Assembly (NCBI GenBank): GCA_015832175.1
Contig: WJXW01000011.1
Coordinates: 1,116,001 to 1,180,000 of the forward strand
Length of the DNA: 64,000 nt
Source: Paraphaeosphaeria minitans
Taxonomy: Eukaryota; Ascomycota; Dothideomycetes; Pleosporales; Didymosphaeriaceae
Direction of reading: 5' to 3'
Shown here piece after piece: positions 12,000 through 24,115 of this stretch. Positions within the stretch are counted from its first letter, which is position 1. Each line of letters starts with the position of its first letter. Made by a program: the position numbers and the translations under genes. The notes beneath the pieces were generated by a model. It was not told where the DNA came from, searched no databases, and saw only the letters and a list, made by a program, of their open reading frames with translations.

Positions 12000-14900
12000 T
12001 TTCCCTTTAAAGGTTTAGACTAGGTTATCTATATCTTTAAAGTCTAACTCTAGAATCTAGGTATTCTAAGTGTTATTATAGCCTTTCTAGTAGAGTAGGT
12101 ATTACTTTTACCCCTTTTTTATTTACTTAGCTAGGATTTCTTCTACTTCCTAGGCTTCTCCTTTTTTAGGTATAACTTTTAGTAGCTAGGTGTTAATATC
12201 TTCTACTTCTAGCCTTAGTTTCTATTATTTAAAAAGGGAAATGTGAAACACGTTATAGATATAAAAGTGTAGTAAGAGGAGTAAGTAGTATGCCTATGTT
12301 CTAACTGCGTCCTATACTTAGAAGGGCCTAATAAATTTTCCTAATAGCTTTTTGCTTAGTTATTAAGATATATGTATATTCTTTATACTAAGTAGGACTA
12401 AGTTGTCTCTCTAGAATAACTCTTATTTATACTTCTTATTATAGTACTAGCTCTAATACTCTTATACTAAGTATAGGTGCTCTGTAAGTAATACGCGTAC
12501 GCTATGTATACGTTTTACTCTTTTAACTACATCTAGTAGCTTCCCCTCTAGCCTACTGTCTATAGGAGGCGTAGTAAGGATAGGGTACTTACTATATACT
12601 ATATAGAAAAGCGTTATTTTTGTTAAATTATAGATAGAGTTGTTATATATAAATTAAGCTATTAGGAGTAGTTTAATCTAGTTTATTTATAGAGGTGTAA
12701 TAAACATGTAAAGGTATTATTTAAGTATCTAATTCTAGCGCTCTGTTTACCTGTCTATTTAAGGGTAGAAAGCACTGCTAAGCCTACGCTTTACTTATAG
12801 TTAGTAGTATATTTCTGCCCAAAAAGTAGAGGTGAAGGTAGAGCCCTTATTAGATATAATACCTTTCTAAATACTAAACTTTAAGATAACCTCTTAGAAG
12901 TAGGCTTCTGCAAATTCCTTTACATCCTATATTTTTTATATAAAAATATAAATAGCTATCTTAGAGAAGTAGTATATAATTATAAATATTATATTAAAAG
13001 CGCAGCTGCCTTAATTCTTTACTAGTAGGAATCTAGTTATAAAGTCTAGTAAGACTTCCTTAAAGATATCCTTTAGCGTTAAAAGAGGTAATAGCTAGCT
13101 ATACTTACTATACCTTAGAGCTTTACTCTTTTAGTAAATAGTATAAGTTTTTACGTACTTCTAAACATCTTAACCTATAAGAGGCTAATAGTAGGTCCTC
13201 TTAATAGCCTTAAGCGTTCTATATACACTAAAGTAGCCTACTATGTATATATTATAGTGCTAGAACAAAATCTCTTACCTAATTACTAGTTTATCTAGGA
13301 TGTATAATCTGCTATTTTACTTTAGGACTACTATTTTATTAAGGCGCTATACTTACGCCTTACTACTACTTTAAGTGCTGCTTTTATACCTTAAGCTAGT
13401 AATACGCTTAATAGTAAAGGCGTCCCTTTACTAAAGCTACTAAACTTTAGTAATAAGGTTAGACTCTTTTATTATAAGTTTACTACTAACTAATACTTTA
13501 GTTAATAAGCGTAGTATATATAGCGTGCACACTATAGCACTAGTAGTAGTAATCTTTATAGCTTTATAAATATTAGTAATATATGTCTTACATACGCCTA
13601 ATAAGCTTAGCTTATTTATGGATTTGCTTACTCCACTATACTTAGTCCTTTACAGTCTTTTATTCTATAGGGTAGGTAATAAATAGGTTAGTAATAGGTT
13701 CTCTTATATATAATCTACCCTTCTTAATAGTCTATCCGCTAGGTTTGTTTTCCCTAGGTAGTGTTTCACTTTAAAATTAAAAGCTACTAGGTATATCGCC
13801 TATTATATTTATTATAGGTTTAGCTTTTATATAGCGCGTATACTGCGTAAGTTATTATAGTTACTTAGCACTTAAATTATATGCTACGTGCTCTCTAGAT
13901 AATATTTCTATTACTTAAAGTAGTAGATAATAGTAAGGAGCTTAAAGTTATATATTTTATAATTTAGCTCTATAGCTTAAAGCTTCCTTAATATAAAAGT
14001 AACTAGGTACTACTTTTAGTTCTTAAATAGCTATAAAAAGATACTATAAATTATAAAAGTAGATATATTAGTCTTTAATTAGATTAGTAGTGTAAGGTTA
14101 AAGTAGCGTAAAATAGGCGCACTTAAGAAGCGCGTTTTAAGTATTTTAAAAGTATTATTAGCTTTTACTAACTATTAGAACACTTAGTTCTTCTTAAGTA
14201 AGTCTAAAAGAGGAGCGGTTTCTTGCGTATATGCCTTAATAAATCGCCTATAAAAGTTTATAAAGCCTAGAAATAACTAGAGCTCTTAGATACTAGTTAG
14301 CTATAGCTATTCTATAATAGTTACTATGCGCGCAGGATTAGCGCGGATTCTTTATATAGTTATAATAAAACTAAGGAAGTAGACTTTACTCAATGCGAAT
14401 ATACACTTAGTTAAATTAATAAAACGTTTTGTCTTACGTAGTAATTTAAGCACAGCGTAGACAGCGCGCTAATAAAGTGTAAGATCCTTATTATAGGTAT
14501 AAATAAGTATATTATCTAGATACACAATGTATATGTAATTTAGGTATAGTGCTAGTGCCTTATTAATATATATCTAGAAGCTTATAAGGGTACTAGTTAA
14601 GCTAAATAGTATTACTAAGTATTTAAAGTGGCTATAGTAAGTTTAGAATATAGTTTTCTACTTATCTTTTACCTAGATCTAAATTCTGTAGTAGGCGTTG
14701 TAAAGTTTAAAGGTTATATAGTAGTATATACTTAATAGGCGGTTAAGCGTCTCTCTAACTAAGGGTAGTAAGTAATAATCCTTAATTATAATTGCGTTAA
14801 GGCCCTAATAATCTACGTAAAGCTGTAGTGTGCTATCTTTTATAGGGGTAAATAGAACTAGTGCTCTAGCTAGGCTAGTGCTATGCCTAATCTATCTTTT

Positions 14901-15292
14901 TTTTAAGGTATCTTCTAGATACTCCTAAAGTACCTTAAGCTCCTACTCTAAGAGATTATAGAGTAGTTTATAAAGAGGTTCCTTTCCCTCTATAATAGGG
15001 ATAGCATAATTAGATTCTTTAAAATTTAGTAGGGTAGACGCTGCTTTTTGTTAAATATATTACTATATTTGCGTAATATGTTAGGAATGTGTAGTACCTA
15101 CGCTGCGCGCGCTTTATTAATACACACTAGGTGCTCTAAGCTTACACTAGTTATTTATAAGACCTCTAGAAGAAATAAATTTAAGCTAGTATACTCTATG
15201 TTATCTTTAAAGTCCCTTGTAGTAACAAGCTATATTAAAGCTATAGTATAGCCCTAGCGCTATGTTTGTAAGCTATAATTAAGGTAGATATT
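12000..15292 (-). pseudogene. Gypsy-2 RT, RNase H, integrase and chromodomain (element B)
   Basis: Minus-strand pol remnant. The RT catalytic box reads YLDNILIY at about 14505-14530 (ancestral YLDD). Integrase lies about 12780-13660, with a GHFSVRRT-like zinc-binding segment and, toward its end, a TDGQTER-type block (intact reading in element C near 44700 is IDRQIER). A chromodomain lies about 12010-12180. RT is interrupted near its N-terminus by the solo LTR at 15293. Stops are at converted Gln/Trp codons. Confidence 0.78.
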
Positions 15293-15703
15293 TATTACAA
15301 ACCAGATAGTAATGTAGGAGTCGGGCGCTTATAAAGGTATAATAAAGCGACAATAGGGTTACAGGCGTAACAAAGAAATGCTAAGAGGCTTAGATTAGAT
15401 TACGTAATACGCTTAGCCGCTTAGGAGTCCTAAGTAGCTAAGTAGGTTACGTAATACGCTTAGTTACTTAGGAGTACTAAGTAGTAGAGTAGCCTTAGTA
15501 TATAGAAACGTAAGGATAGACCTCTATACTTATATTTAATCTATTTATTAATCTATTGTTTGGATTCTAGTAGACTAAATTGTTAACTTATTACACTTTA
15601 TTAAGATACTAACGTATTAATAAGACCTTCTACCTCCTGTAAGTACTCCTGCCTAAGAACTAACCTTAATCCTTTAGGACTAGCTACCCTCCTAGATTTA
15701 ACA
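15293..15703 (+). repeat. Solo Gypsy-1 LTR (411 bp)
   Basis: A complete LTR with no internal sequence, flanked by ATATT at 15288-15292 and 15704-15708, inserted in element B. U3 holds two dyads (CTTAGGAGTCCTAAG and a decayed second copy). It is the product of LTR-LTR recombination of a full element that had inserted here. Confidence 0.93.
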
Positions 15704-15708
15704 ATATT

Positions 15709-17192
15709 ACCTTCTTATAAGAAGGGGTTACTAAGTAAGAGAGGGATCCCTTCCTTATTAACGCTATAGATAGTAGTCTTTATCCTGCGCTCTACCCCTA
15801 TATTATTTATAATGCGCACTTAGAGCGTATAGGTAGCGTAGGTGCTTTACCTTTAGGCCCTAATCTATCTTAGTTTAGGGAGCTTAGCCCTTTTAATAGG
15901 CTTTAGATTTATTTTAATAGTAATAATCTAGCTAATTAGGCTAATATTAGCTTATAGGTTAAGAATTATTTAGAGTTCCCTCTTTAAGCCTATATCTCTA
16001 GCTACGCTACACGTGCGCTTTATGCCTAGTAAGATATAAATTAGTAGGCGCCTTACTATACTTAGGTTATAGGTAAGGCTTAGCCTTTTCCTATATAGTT
16101 TACTTATATAGGAATCTAGTTAGGATTACTACCTCTGTATTTATTAGTATAGTGGCTAGTTTTATAGCATTTATAGTAGGTAACACTTTTCTTATTTTAG
16201 GTCTTACTATTACTTTTAGATATTTAGTAGTTTAGCGTAGTATCCTTAGATTTCTTTAATATATAACGTAGGCTTAACTCCTACATTATAGGTGCGTAGT
16301 GTAGGTTTTACTTAAGCGTAGAGCCTAAAGTAATAAGGTCTTTCCTAGTTATAGGCACCTAATAGTAGTTAGTAATAGCCCTTTATAGCTTAGGTTTAAG
16401 CTTAGAAAAAAGGTACTACACCCTTTACTCTTTAGTATAAGGTGTAAGTTAATTTTTAAGAATATTAAAATAGGTTATAAAAGAGTAAATAGTTTAGTCT
16501 TTTTAATATATTACTTAAGTATACGCTATAGCTGCTTCTAGGCTGTAATTTACTAGGTCTAAAAGTAAGTTAAGTATATACTACTTAAAGGACTTCTAGG
16601 TAGGTGTTTCTCCTTTAGCTTTAAAGGTGCGCTTATAGTATATATACTATAGTTCTCTTAGGTCGCCTATAAGGTACTATATTATCTAGATAACTTTATT
16701 TCTATCCTACACAAATTCTTATAGTAAGAGGCGAAAGGCCACTTTATAAAAATAAAAGAATTTATAATGCTTTTTAAGGTTCTTACCTCTATATTTAGTA
16801 GGGTCTTTAGGTTAAAGCGCATGCTTAACGTATATTACTATATATACTATAGGCGCGTCCTACTTATATATATTAGTAGATAGAATTTTAATATGCTTAG
16901 TAGTAGCTGCTACGCTAGGGGTTTAGCTTATACTTTTAAGTTAGGAGATTTTATTTTCTAAAGTATAAAGTTAATATATAGCGTAAAGCTTATTACACTT
17001 CTTTTTAGTAACTAGGATATACTACTTAAATATTAAAAGTAGGCTTAAGTTACGTGTTACTAGCTCTCCTCCTATATACTAAGTAAAAGGGTCTTTACTA
17101 TCTTTAGGGGCTTTAAGTAAGGTCTACCCCCTACTAGTAGCTTATGTAACTCTAGGAGCTATTCTTAGACTATTATAGATAAAGTATTATTA
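15709..17192 (-). pseudogene. Gypsy-2 gag and protease region (element B)
   Basis: The reverse complement of 16100-16700 matches the plus-strand gag fragment of element G at 54313-54857. The zinc-knuckle region lies at about 16140-16200, and in G it reads a decayed C-x2-C-x4-H-x4-C. The remaining stretch toward 15709 should hold protease and the start of RT; I saw no preserved protease motif. Bases 17160-17192 next to the 5-prime LTR contain the primer site, whose primer I did not recognise. Confidence 0.65.
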
Positions 17193-17408
17193 TGTAAGGT
17201 CTAGTTATAGGCAATAGTACTTACTTTACACTAGAAAGGATAGTAAAAGAATAACTCTAGTAATATTAATAGAATAATACTTATCTTGTGTAGAGTTAGC
17301 ACGTAGCGTAGGTTTTACGCAGCTGGCTTACTTAGCGCATAGACCCTCTATAAGGCCTTGGCGCTAGATACCACAACACCACAACAATATTATAATCTAC
17401 CTGTTATA
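17193..17408 (-). repeat. Gypsy-2 5-prime LTR of element B (216 bp)
   Basis: Direct repeat of 10470-10685. The outer end keeps CCACAACACCACAACAATA where the inward partner has a fully TA-converted version. Confidence 0.92.
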
Positions 17409-17413
17409 GGCGT

Positions 17414-17823
17414 ATTCTTATGTGTGTAAGATCTATATTAGCTTAGGAAAGTGTAGTAAGTGTTAGAAATAAAAATTAAAGTGCGATATAGCTATTACTT
17501 AAAATAAGTTCTTATAGTTAGTATTTAAAAAAAAGAAGTTAGAGGCGTAAATATTAAAAGTGTGTAAAAAATAGGGTACTGGGTTTAAGGCACTACGTAT
17601 AGTATATATAAAAGAAAAGCGGTTATTAAAATAGTTAGCGCAGAATAAAAAGTGTACTAGAGAGGTAATTGTAGTAAAAAGTGCTACACTAATAGAGTTA
17701 GAGGAGGATCTAGTTTAGCCTACTTAGCCTATAGATCTTGTAGAGCTTAGTACATCTATTTAGTTAATAATAAATAATCTTTCTCTAGAGTTCTAGGATA
17801 ACTCTGTAACTCTACCTTCTTAG
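17414..17823 (+). pseudogene. Antisense Zn2Cys6-like ORF, main part (element D)
   Basis: Continues the frame begun at 10367. The joined length is 513 nt, 171 codons with stop. Cluster positions here: codon 39 TGT, 48 TGT, 51 TGT, 58 TGC; with codons 29 (TGT) and 32 (TAT) upstream this gives C-x2-C-x6-C-x8-C-x2-C-x6-C, one position decayed. A Lys/Glu-rich segment follows (KKKKLEA), then an acidic ELEEDL. Relative to element E it lacks exactly two codons, so the frame is kept. It ends TAG at 17821-17823. Stops inside the frame are TAA/TAG as left by RIP. Confidence 0.62.
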
Positions 17824-18277
17824 GTAAAAATAATATTATATTATGTTAGGTATTTACAAAATTCCTTAATCTTTTATTAATAGTTTCTTAAGTAGGCTAC
17901 TAGTTTCTAAGTGTTTTCGCTTTATAAGTAACCTTTCTATTTAATAAGATATATTTTGTTTTACTAATTATAGTCTAGAATTTTTTTAATTTTAAATTTA
18001 TTTTCTTCCTTAGCTTAGTAGTAGAAGGTTGTCTTAATTAGAGTATTAGGGTCTGCTAGTTCTAGTAATAATATATAGAATACTAGGTGTATCTTCGCGT
18101 TAGCTAGTAGTTCTAGTTTATAGTTTACTAGTAAGATTTATTTAGAAATATAAAATAGTCTAACTTTAATATAATCTAGTTTCTTGTGTTTCTTCTTCTA
18201 AGTTTAAAGGTTCTTTATAAGTAGATATACTTTATCCCCCTTCTTTAGCTAAGGTGCTATTTTTTGTTTTTAGTTTT
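17824..18277 (-). pseudogene. Gypsy-1 integrase C-terminus and chromodomain (element D)
   Basis: Reverse complement of element E 23660-24110. Clear shared stretches include the one reading ATAGCACCTTAGCTAAAGAA on the sense strand. It is cut at the GTTTT target site (18273-18277) by the split solo Gypsy-2 LTR and continues at 25088. Confidence 0.8.
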
Positions 18278-18486
18278 AGTAACGGGTAGATCACGATATT
18301 GTTGTGGTGTTGTGGTATCTAGCGCTAAGGCCTTATAGAGGGTCTGTGCGCTAAGCGAGCTAGCTGCGCAAAACCTACGCTGCGCGTTAACTCGATATAA
18401 GACAAGTATTATTCTATTAATATTACTAGAGTTATCCTTTTACTGTCCTTCCTGGTGTAAAGTAAATACTATTGCCTATAACTAGA

Positions 18487-18897
18487 TGTTACGTACCAGA
18501 TAACAATGTGGGACTCGGGCGCTTATAAAGGTGTGATGGAATAGCAACAGGGTTATAAACGTAATAAAGAGACGCCAAGCAACTTAGATTAGGTTACGTA
18601 ATGTGCTTAGTTACTTAGTAGCACTAAGTAGTAGAGCAGGTCACGTAAAGTGCTTAGTTACTTAGTGGCACTAAGCAGCGGAGCAGCCTTAGTATATAGG
18701 AACGTAAGAATAGGCTCTCTATACTTATGTTTAATCTATTTATTAATCTATTGTTTAGATTCTAGTAGACCAAATTGTTAACTTATTACACTTTACAAGA
18801 TACTATTGTATTAACAAGACCTTCTACCTTCTATAAGTACTCCTGCCTAAGAACTAACCTTAACTCTTTAGGACTAGCTACCCTCTTAGATTTAACA
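18487..18897 (+). repeat. Gypsy-1 5-prime LTR of element E
   Basis: TGTTACG to TTTAACA. U3 carries two copies of a dyad about 47 bp apart: CTTAGTAGCACTAAG at 18614-18628 and CTTAGTGGCACTAAG at 18661-18675. The first 70 bases keep GTGGGACTCGGG, which reads ATAGAACTTAGG in the inward LTR at 24660. Confidence 0.95.
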
Positions 18898-20500
18898 TCT
18901 TAAACACCTTTAATATAAGTACTTCACAAACTCCTACCTCTTCTACAGCTTTAGGTGCCGCTAAGATTACTCCTATAAAGGATAGTAGTAAGGCGCATAA
19001 ACCTAATCTCTACTTTAGTAAACGATCTTAAACTAACGTCTAGATTCTCTAGTTAGACCTCTACTTCTTTAACTTAGACAAACTTCTTAAAGACAAAAAG
19101 AAAGTTATCTTTACAGCAATATACATGCGAGAAGATAAAGGATTATAGATCTATCCTTACCTTAAAAAGTACCTAGGAATAGACTACAACAACAATAATA
19201 ACAATTACGCAAATAAGCACGCTAATACAGTTAATATTATTAAGGATTATAATAACTTTAAGAAATGCCTTAAACAACGCTTTAGGATTACTAACAAGAA
19301 CTCTATTACAAAAGTAAAGATTTAGACTATAACTTAGAAATAATTAGTAGCTAAGTATATAGCTAAGTTTCGCAGATACGCTGTGCAACTTAACTAGGAC
19401 AATAAATCTCTTTAGGACATGTATAAACAAGGACTTAAATAGAAACTATGTAAGGAACTTCTGCGTAGTAGTGCGCTAATTACTAACCTTAAAGAACTAT
19501 ATAAAGAAACTATTAGGATTAACAGAGAGTGGTTTTTATTATAATAGGAACTCCACTAAAACCCTAAGGCGATAAGCTTTAGATAACCAGTAAAAGTAGT
19601 TTATAAGAACTCTGTCAGAATTGTCTAAAAGTAATAGCTAAGGAACTACTAGAAATACAAACTAATAGAAGATGTCTAGTTTAACTACTTAGGCAAAGGA
19701 AAAGGAGGAAAAATAGGCCCTAAGTAGCCTAATAAACGCGTTTCTAATAGAAGTTAATAACTAATAACTAAGACCTGTAAATGCTTTATATGTGGCAAAC
19801 TAGGCCACATAGCCAGGAACTATAGATTAAAGAACAAAGTCTATTAAACTAAGTTAAATGTACTAACTATTAAGGACTAAGAACCTAATAAGGAATAGGA
19901 AGTTATTATAACACTATTTAGTTACTAATACGTTACACTAGAGCAAAGTGAGCAATTAGATTTACCTAACTTATAACTATATAAAGATCTAGAAAACGAC
20001 TCTAACGTATACCACAACGCAGAAAACGTAGAAGAGATACTAAAATCTCCTACTCCTTACCTACAAAGTAGGCGGGAAGAAGACAACCCTATGTCACCTA
20101 AGTATAAACTAAATGTTTAGGACTATATAGAACCCTACTAGGCACTAAAAGGAATACAACCCTATAAAAATAAGAAGTTAGACTACGTACTAAAGTACTA
20201 CCTAGACTACTAAAATCCTACACACTAATTCTGTATATAGACGCATTGCGAAGAACCAACATGCATATAACACAAGATAGAGAAAAAGGAGAACAAGAAA
20301 TAACCTAAAAGGAAACTACGCTATAGATAGATATAGATAGACTACCCTATTGCAGCTTACAACAAACACCTCTAGGATAAATAATAAGTAAAATACTTTC
20401 CTTACCTTACGCTAAAGGGCAATAAATGCTATAATATACTTATTAATAGAGACTATATGTAATTATACTAGTACATATGTCTAAACTAAGACTATAAATA
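18898..20500 (+). pseudogene. Gypsy-1 gag with CCHC zinc knuckle (element E)
   Basis: Begins just inside the LTR; bases 18898-18908 (TCTTAAACACC) occupy the primer-binding position and are conserved in D. The zinc knuckle at about 19780-19830 reads CFICGKLGHIARNY: Cys, Cys and His are present and the final Cys is Tyr (TGT to TAT). Upstream, Lys/Leu/Gln-rich capsid-like sequence is interrupted by TAG/TAA only at likely Gln or Trp codons. Nucleocapsid packaging of element RNA is the family role. Confidence 0.8.
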
Positions 20501-23500
20501 CTACTATATAGCTAAACACTTAAACGGCTTTGCAAACTGCCCTATATAAGAAGTAATAACAGAACTACTAATTTAACTAGTACACAGAAACAGTGAAGAC
20601 TATAGGAGAAAAAACAGAAGAACATTCTTATAGAAAGAAGAAAAAGACAATCTATATAAGCTACATACTTAAGAATAATAATAGAAGCGGATACTTAGAA
20701 ACGCATACTAGGCACTAGAACTTAACTATAACCTACACAAATAGATGTCTTTTTTAGGCCTAAACTTAGACAAGAAAACGCCTTTATTAAATTAAATACT
20801 ATAGTAAGTATAGTATTAGTTAAGCTACTAGTACAGCTTAAAGGAATATAAGCTTAAGCTCTTATAGACTTAGGAGTAGGAAGGAACTTTATATTTTATT
20901 AGACAGTAAGATAAGTAGGACTTATAATATTAGAGAAAGAAGTACCCTATATTGTCTATATTGCGAATAGATCCCTAATGCCTAAGACACCTTAAATATA
21001 CTAGGAGGTTACTACCACAATAATAGTCTAAGAATATAGAGAGGAACTTACCTTAGATGTCTTACTAGAATCTAAGTATAAGTTAGTCTTAGGATTACCT
21101 TAGTTAATAATACACAACCCACAGATTAACTAGGGTACAAAGAAAATATTATTTAAACGCTATAATTATGCATTATAAGCAAAGCCTACGCATTAACTAA
21201 AAATAATAGTAGATAAGGGAGTTATTAACAATATAATACTGCGACAGATAGTTAAAAAATAGAAATACACCTTAGCAGACGCTAGTAGGAACTACTAGAT
21301 TAAGAAGCGCAAGAAGGAGGACAACAGTACACCTCTCACCTTACTAAGAGAGTACAGGAAATAGATACACATATTTACAGAAAAAGAAGGAAAAGCAAAC
21401 CTACTAGAATATTAACCCTAGGATCTTATAATAGACTTAGAAGAAGGGAAAACGCCACCCTTTAAACTACTATATAGTAAGATAGGAGAAGAACTCCTTA
21501 AAGAACATGATTTTATTAAGACAAACCTTAAGAAAGGATATATATAACTATTAAAGTTACTAGCAGTAAGCCCTTTTATATTTGTTAAGAAAAAGGATAG
21601 ATTAGACAGACTATGTATTAACTACTAATAACTTAATAATATAACAATAAAGAACTAATATCTACTACTAAACATTATAGAGTTACAAGATTAACTATCT
21701 TAAGCTAAGATATTTATAATAATAGATCTAAGAGACAGTTACCACCTTATATAAATTAAGAAAAGTAAAGAATAGAAAACAGCGTTTTAATCACGCTATA
21801 GACTATTTAAGTATAAGGTTATACTATTTAGACTTACAAATACACTAGTAGCTTTTATAGCACTTATTAACAACGTACTCTATAAACATCTAGATATATT
21901 TATTATCGCGTATATAAACAATATCCTCGTCTTTTTTAAAAACAAATTAGACTACACTAAGCATATATAGACAGTGCTAGAAGCACTAGATAAAGCATGC
22001 CTTTGCATTAAACTTAAGAAATGTAAGTTTAACGTTAAATAACTCAAATTCCTAGGACATATTATTACTACAGAAGGAATTAAGATAGCACTAAGTAAAG
22101 TTAAATACATTAAGAACTAGCTAATACTAAAGACAGCTAAGAATATCTAAGAATTTTTAGGATTCTATGGATTTAACTAACAATTTATCCAAGATTACGC
22201 AAAGGTTATAATACCTTTAATAAATTTTATAAAGAAGGACGTACCCTTTAAATAGACAGATAAGTGCAGAATGTTATTCTAACTCCTTAAGACAGTATAT
22301 ATTATAGAACCTGTCCTTATTTATTTTAGAAGCAATAAACCACTGCGCTTTAAAACAGACGCTAGTAATCTTACGCTAGGCGCCTACGCTAAATAAGAAT
22401 ATAACAGTAAATAGCACCTAATTGCCTATTACTTATACAAATTTAATAACGCCAAAACATAATATAATATATATAATAAAGAACTTTACGCTATTATTAA
22501 AGCCTTAAAGCACTAAAGGATCTACGCGCTTAGTTACTTAACGCTAGAAATCTACACAGATTATAAGAACCTTCTAAAGTTCACAATAACAAAAGAACTT
22601 ACGCCACAATAACAAAGATGGTTATAAACTACTAGGCAGTATAAGTGTAAAATCATCTATATAGCTAGGAAAGAAAATAGCAGAGCAGACGCTCTTAGCT
22701 AACAAAGTAATCTAGTAAAAGAAAAGGCAAAAACCTTCTTTTTAATCCTTTGTAAAGCTAAAGATAGATCTCTAGAGCCAATAGTAGAACTAAATTAACT
22801 TTTAGTAATTAACTAAGAAGTTTTAGAACATCTACAGACTAAGATCATCCGATAATACCACAATAACCCTATATATAGACACCTAGGTATCACAAAAACA
22901 ATAGAACTTATCTAGAGGAATTACACCTTTAAAAGAATTAAGGAAGCTATAACAACTTACATCCACAAATATATAGAATACTAGAGAAACAAATATAGCA
23001 CACATCTTAAATATAGAGAGATATAAGTAATTAGAATACTAATAGCACTATAGGAAGACATCGCTATAGATTTTGTTATAGGAATTCTAAACTCTAAGGA
23101 TCTAACAACAGGAATTAAATACAACAGTATACTAGTAATAGTCTACTAACTAACTAAGTATGTTAAGCTCATTCTATGTCTTAGAAGAATAATAGTAAAA
23201 GAACTTGCTTTTTTTATCCTAGACTAACTAGTTAGACACTATAGAATCCTAAAAATAATTATTAGCGACAGAGACAAGCTCTTTACGTTAAATTATTAAA
23301 CAACGCTTATAGCACTACTTAGAATAAAACAAAAACTATTAACAGCTTACTATCTATAAACAGACAGATAGATAGAACGTACAAACTAAACTATAGAAAC
23401 GTACCTACGCATCTACTACAACAGTTAGAAAAATAACTAGGTTTTATTACTACCTATAGTATAGTTAGCCTATAATAATAAAGTATTAGCAGCATTAAGA

Positions 23501-24115
23501 CATACACCGTTCTATACAAACTATAGAAAACACCCACATCTCTTTAATTAACAATTTCCTACAATAATTAAAGCAAAAGAAGCTATAGATATAGCAGAAA
23601 ATATAAAGAAAATACACTAACAACTCTAAAAGAATCTTAAGAAAGCTTAGTAGTAATTAATTTTATACTAAAACTAAAAACAAAAAATAGCACCTTAGCT
23701 AAAGAAGGGGGATAAAGCATATCTACTTACAAAGAACCTTTAAACTTAGAAGAAGAAACACAAGAAACTAAATTATATTAAGGTTAGACTATTTTACATT
23801 TCTAAGCAAATATTACTAGTAAACTATAAGTTAGAACTACCGCTAAATGCAAAGATACACCTAGTATTCTATGTATCACTACTAGAACTAGCAGACCCTA
23901 ATACACTAGTTAAAACCACCTTCTACCACTAGACTAAGGAAGAAAATAAATTTAAGGTTAAAAGAATTCTAGAATATAATTAGCATAACAACACGTACCT
24001 TATTAAGTAGAAAGGTTACCCACACAGCGAAAATACTTAGGAACTAAGGAACTACCTAGGAAACTATTAATAAAAGATTAAAGAATTCTATTAATAGACT
24101 TACCTAAGACAGTAA
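20501..24115 (+). pseudogene. Gypsy-1 pol: protease, RT, RNase H, integrase, chromodomain
   Basis: Protease: ALIDLGV near 20859-20880 (active-site DSG now DLG). RT: VKKKDRLDRLCINY from about 21580, catalytic YLDD now YINN at 21911-21922, so both metal-binding Asp are lost. RNase H: FKTDASNLTLGAYA near 22350-22395, catalytic Asp kept. Integrase: HLGITK zinc-binding start near 22877, AIDFVIGIL near 23062, SDRDKLF near 23265, TDRQIERTN near 23360-23385. Chromodomain about 23940-24100 (FKVKRILEYN, then KGYPHSENT), which in chromoviruses steers integration to heterochromatin. It ends CAG-TAA (stop 24113-24115), overlapping the tail of the antisense ORF by 12 bases. Confidence 0.88.

Larger units (their letters stand above)
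10470..17408 (-). mobile_element. Gypsy-2 element B, full length with one internal solo LTR
   Basis: Minus-strand chromovirus with 216-bp LTRs at 10470-10685 (3-prime) and 17193-17408 (5-prime), and GGCGT target duplications at 10465-10469 and 17409-17413. Without the internal solo Gypsy-1 LTR (15293-15703 plus one ATATT) it is about 6.5 kb. Order on minus: gag, RT, RNase H, integrase, chromodomain, then a 1.3-kb 3-prime region holding an antisense frame. It is inserted within the antisense ORF of element D. Confidence 0.92.

Noticed and set aside
15048..15251. 67-codon plus-strand open frame
   Set aside because: It lies antisense within the Gypsy-2 RT of element B and is broken in element C; no motif or conservation supports it.
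17193..18486. Inverted pair of ~216-bp repeats as ends of a TIR transposon
   Set aside because: Each has its own target duplication; one belongs to element B and the other is a solo LTR in opposite orientation.
18614..18675. CTTAG-CTAAG dyads as terminal inverted repeats of a DNA transposon
   Set aside because: They are internal to LTRs and occur twice in each Gypsy-1 LTR copy examined.
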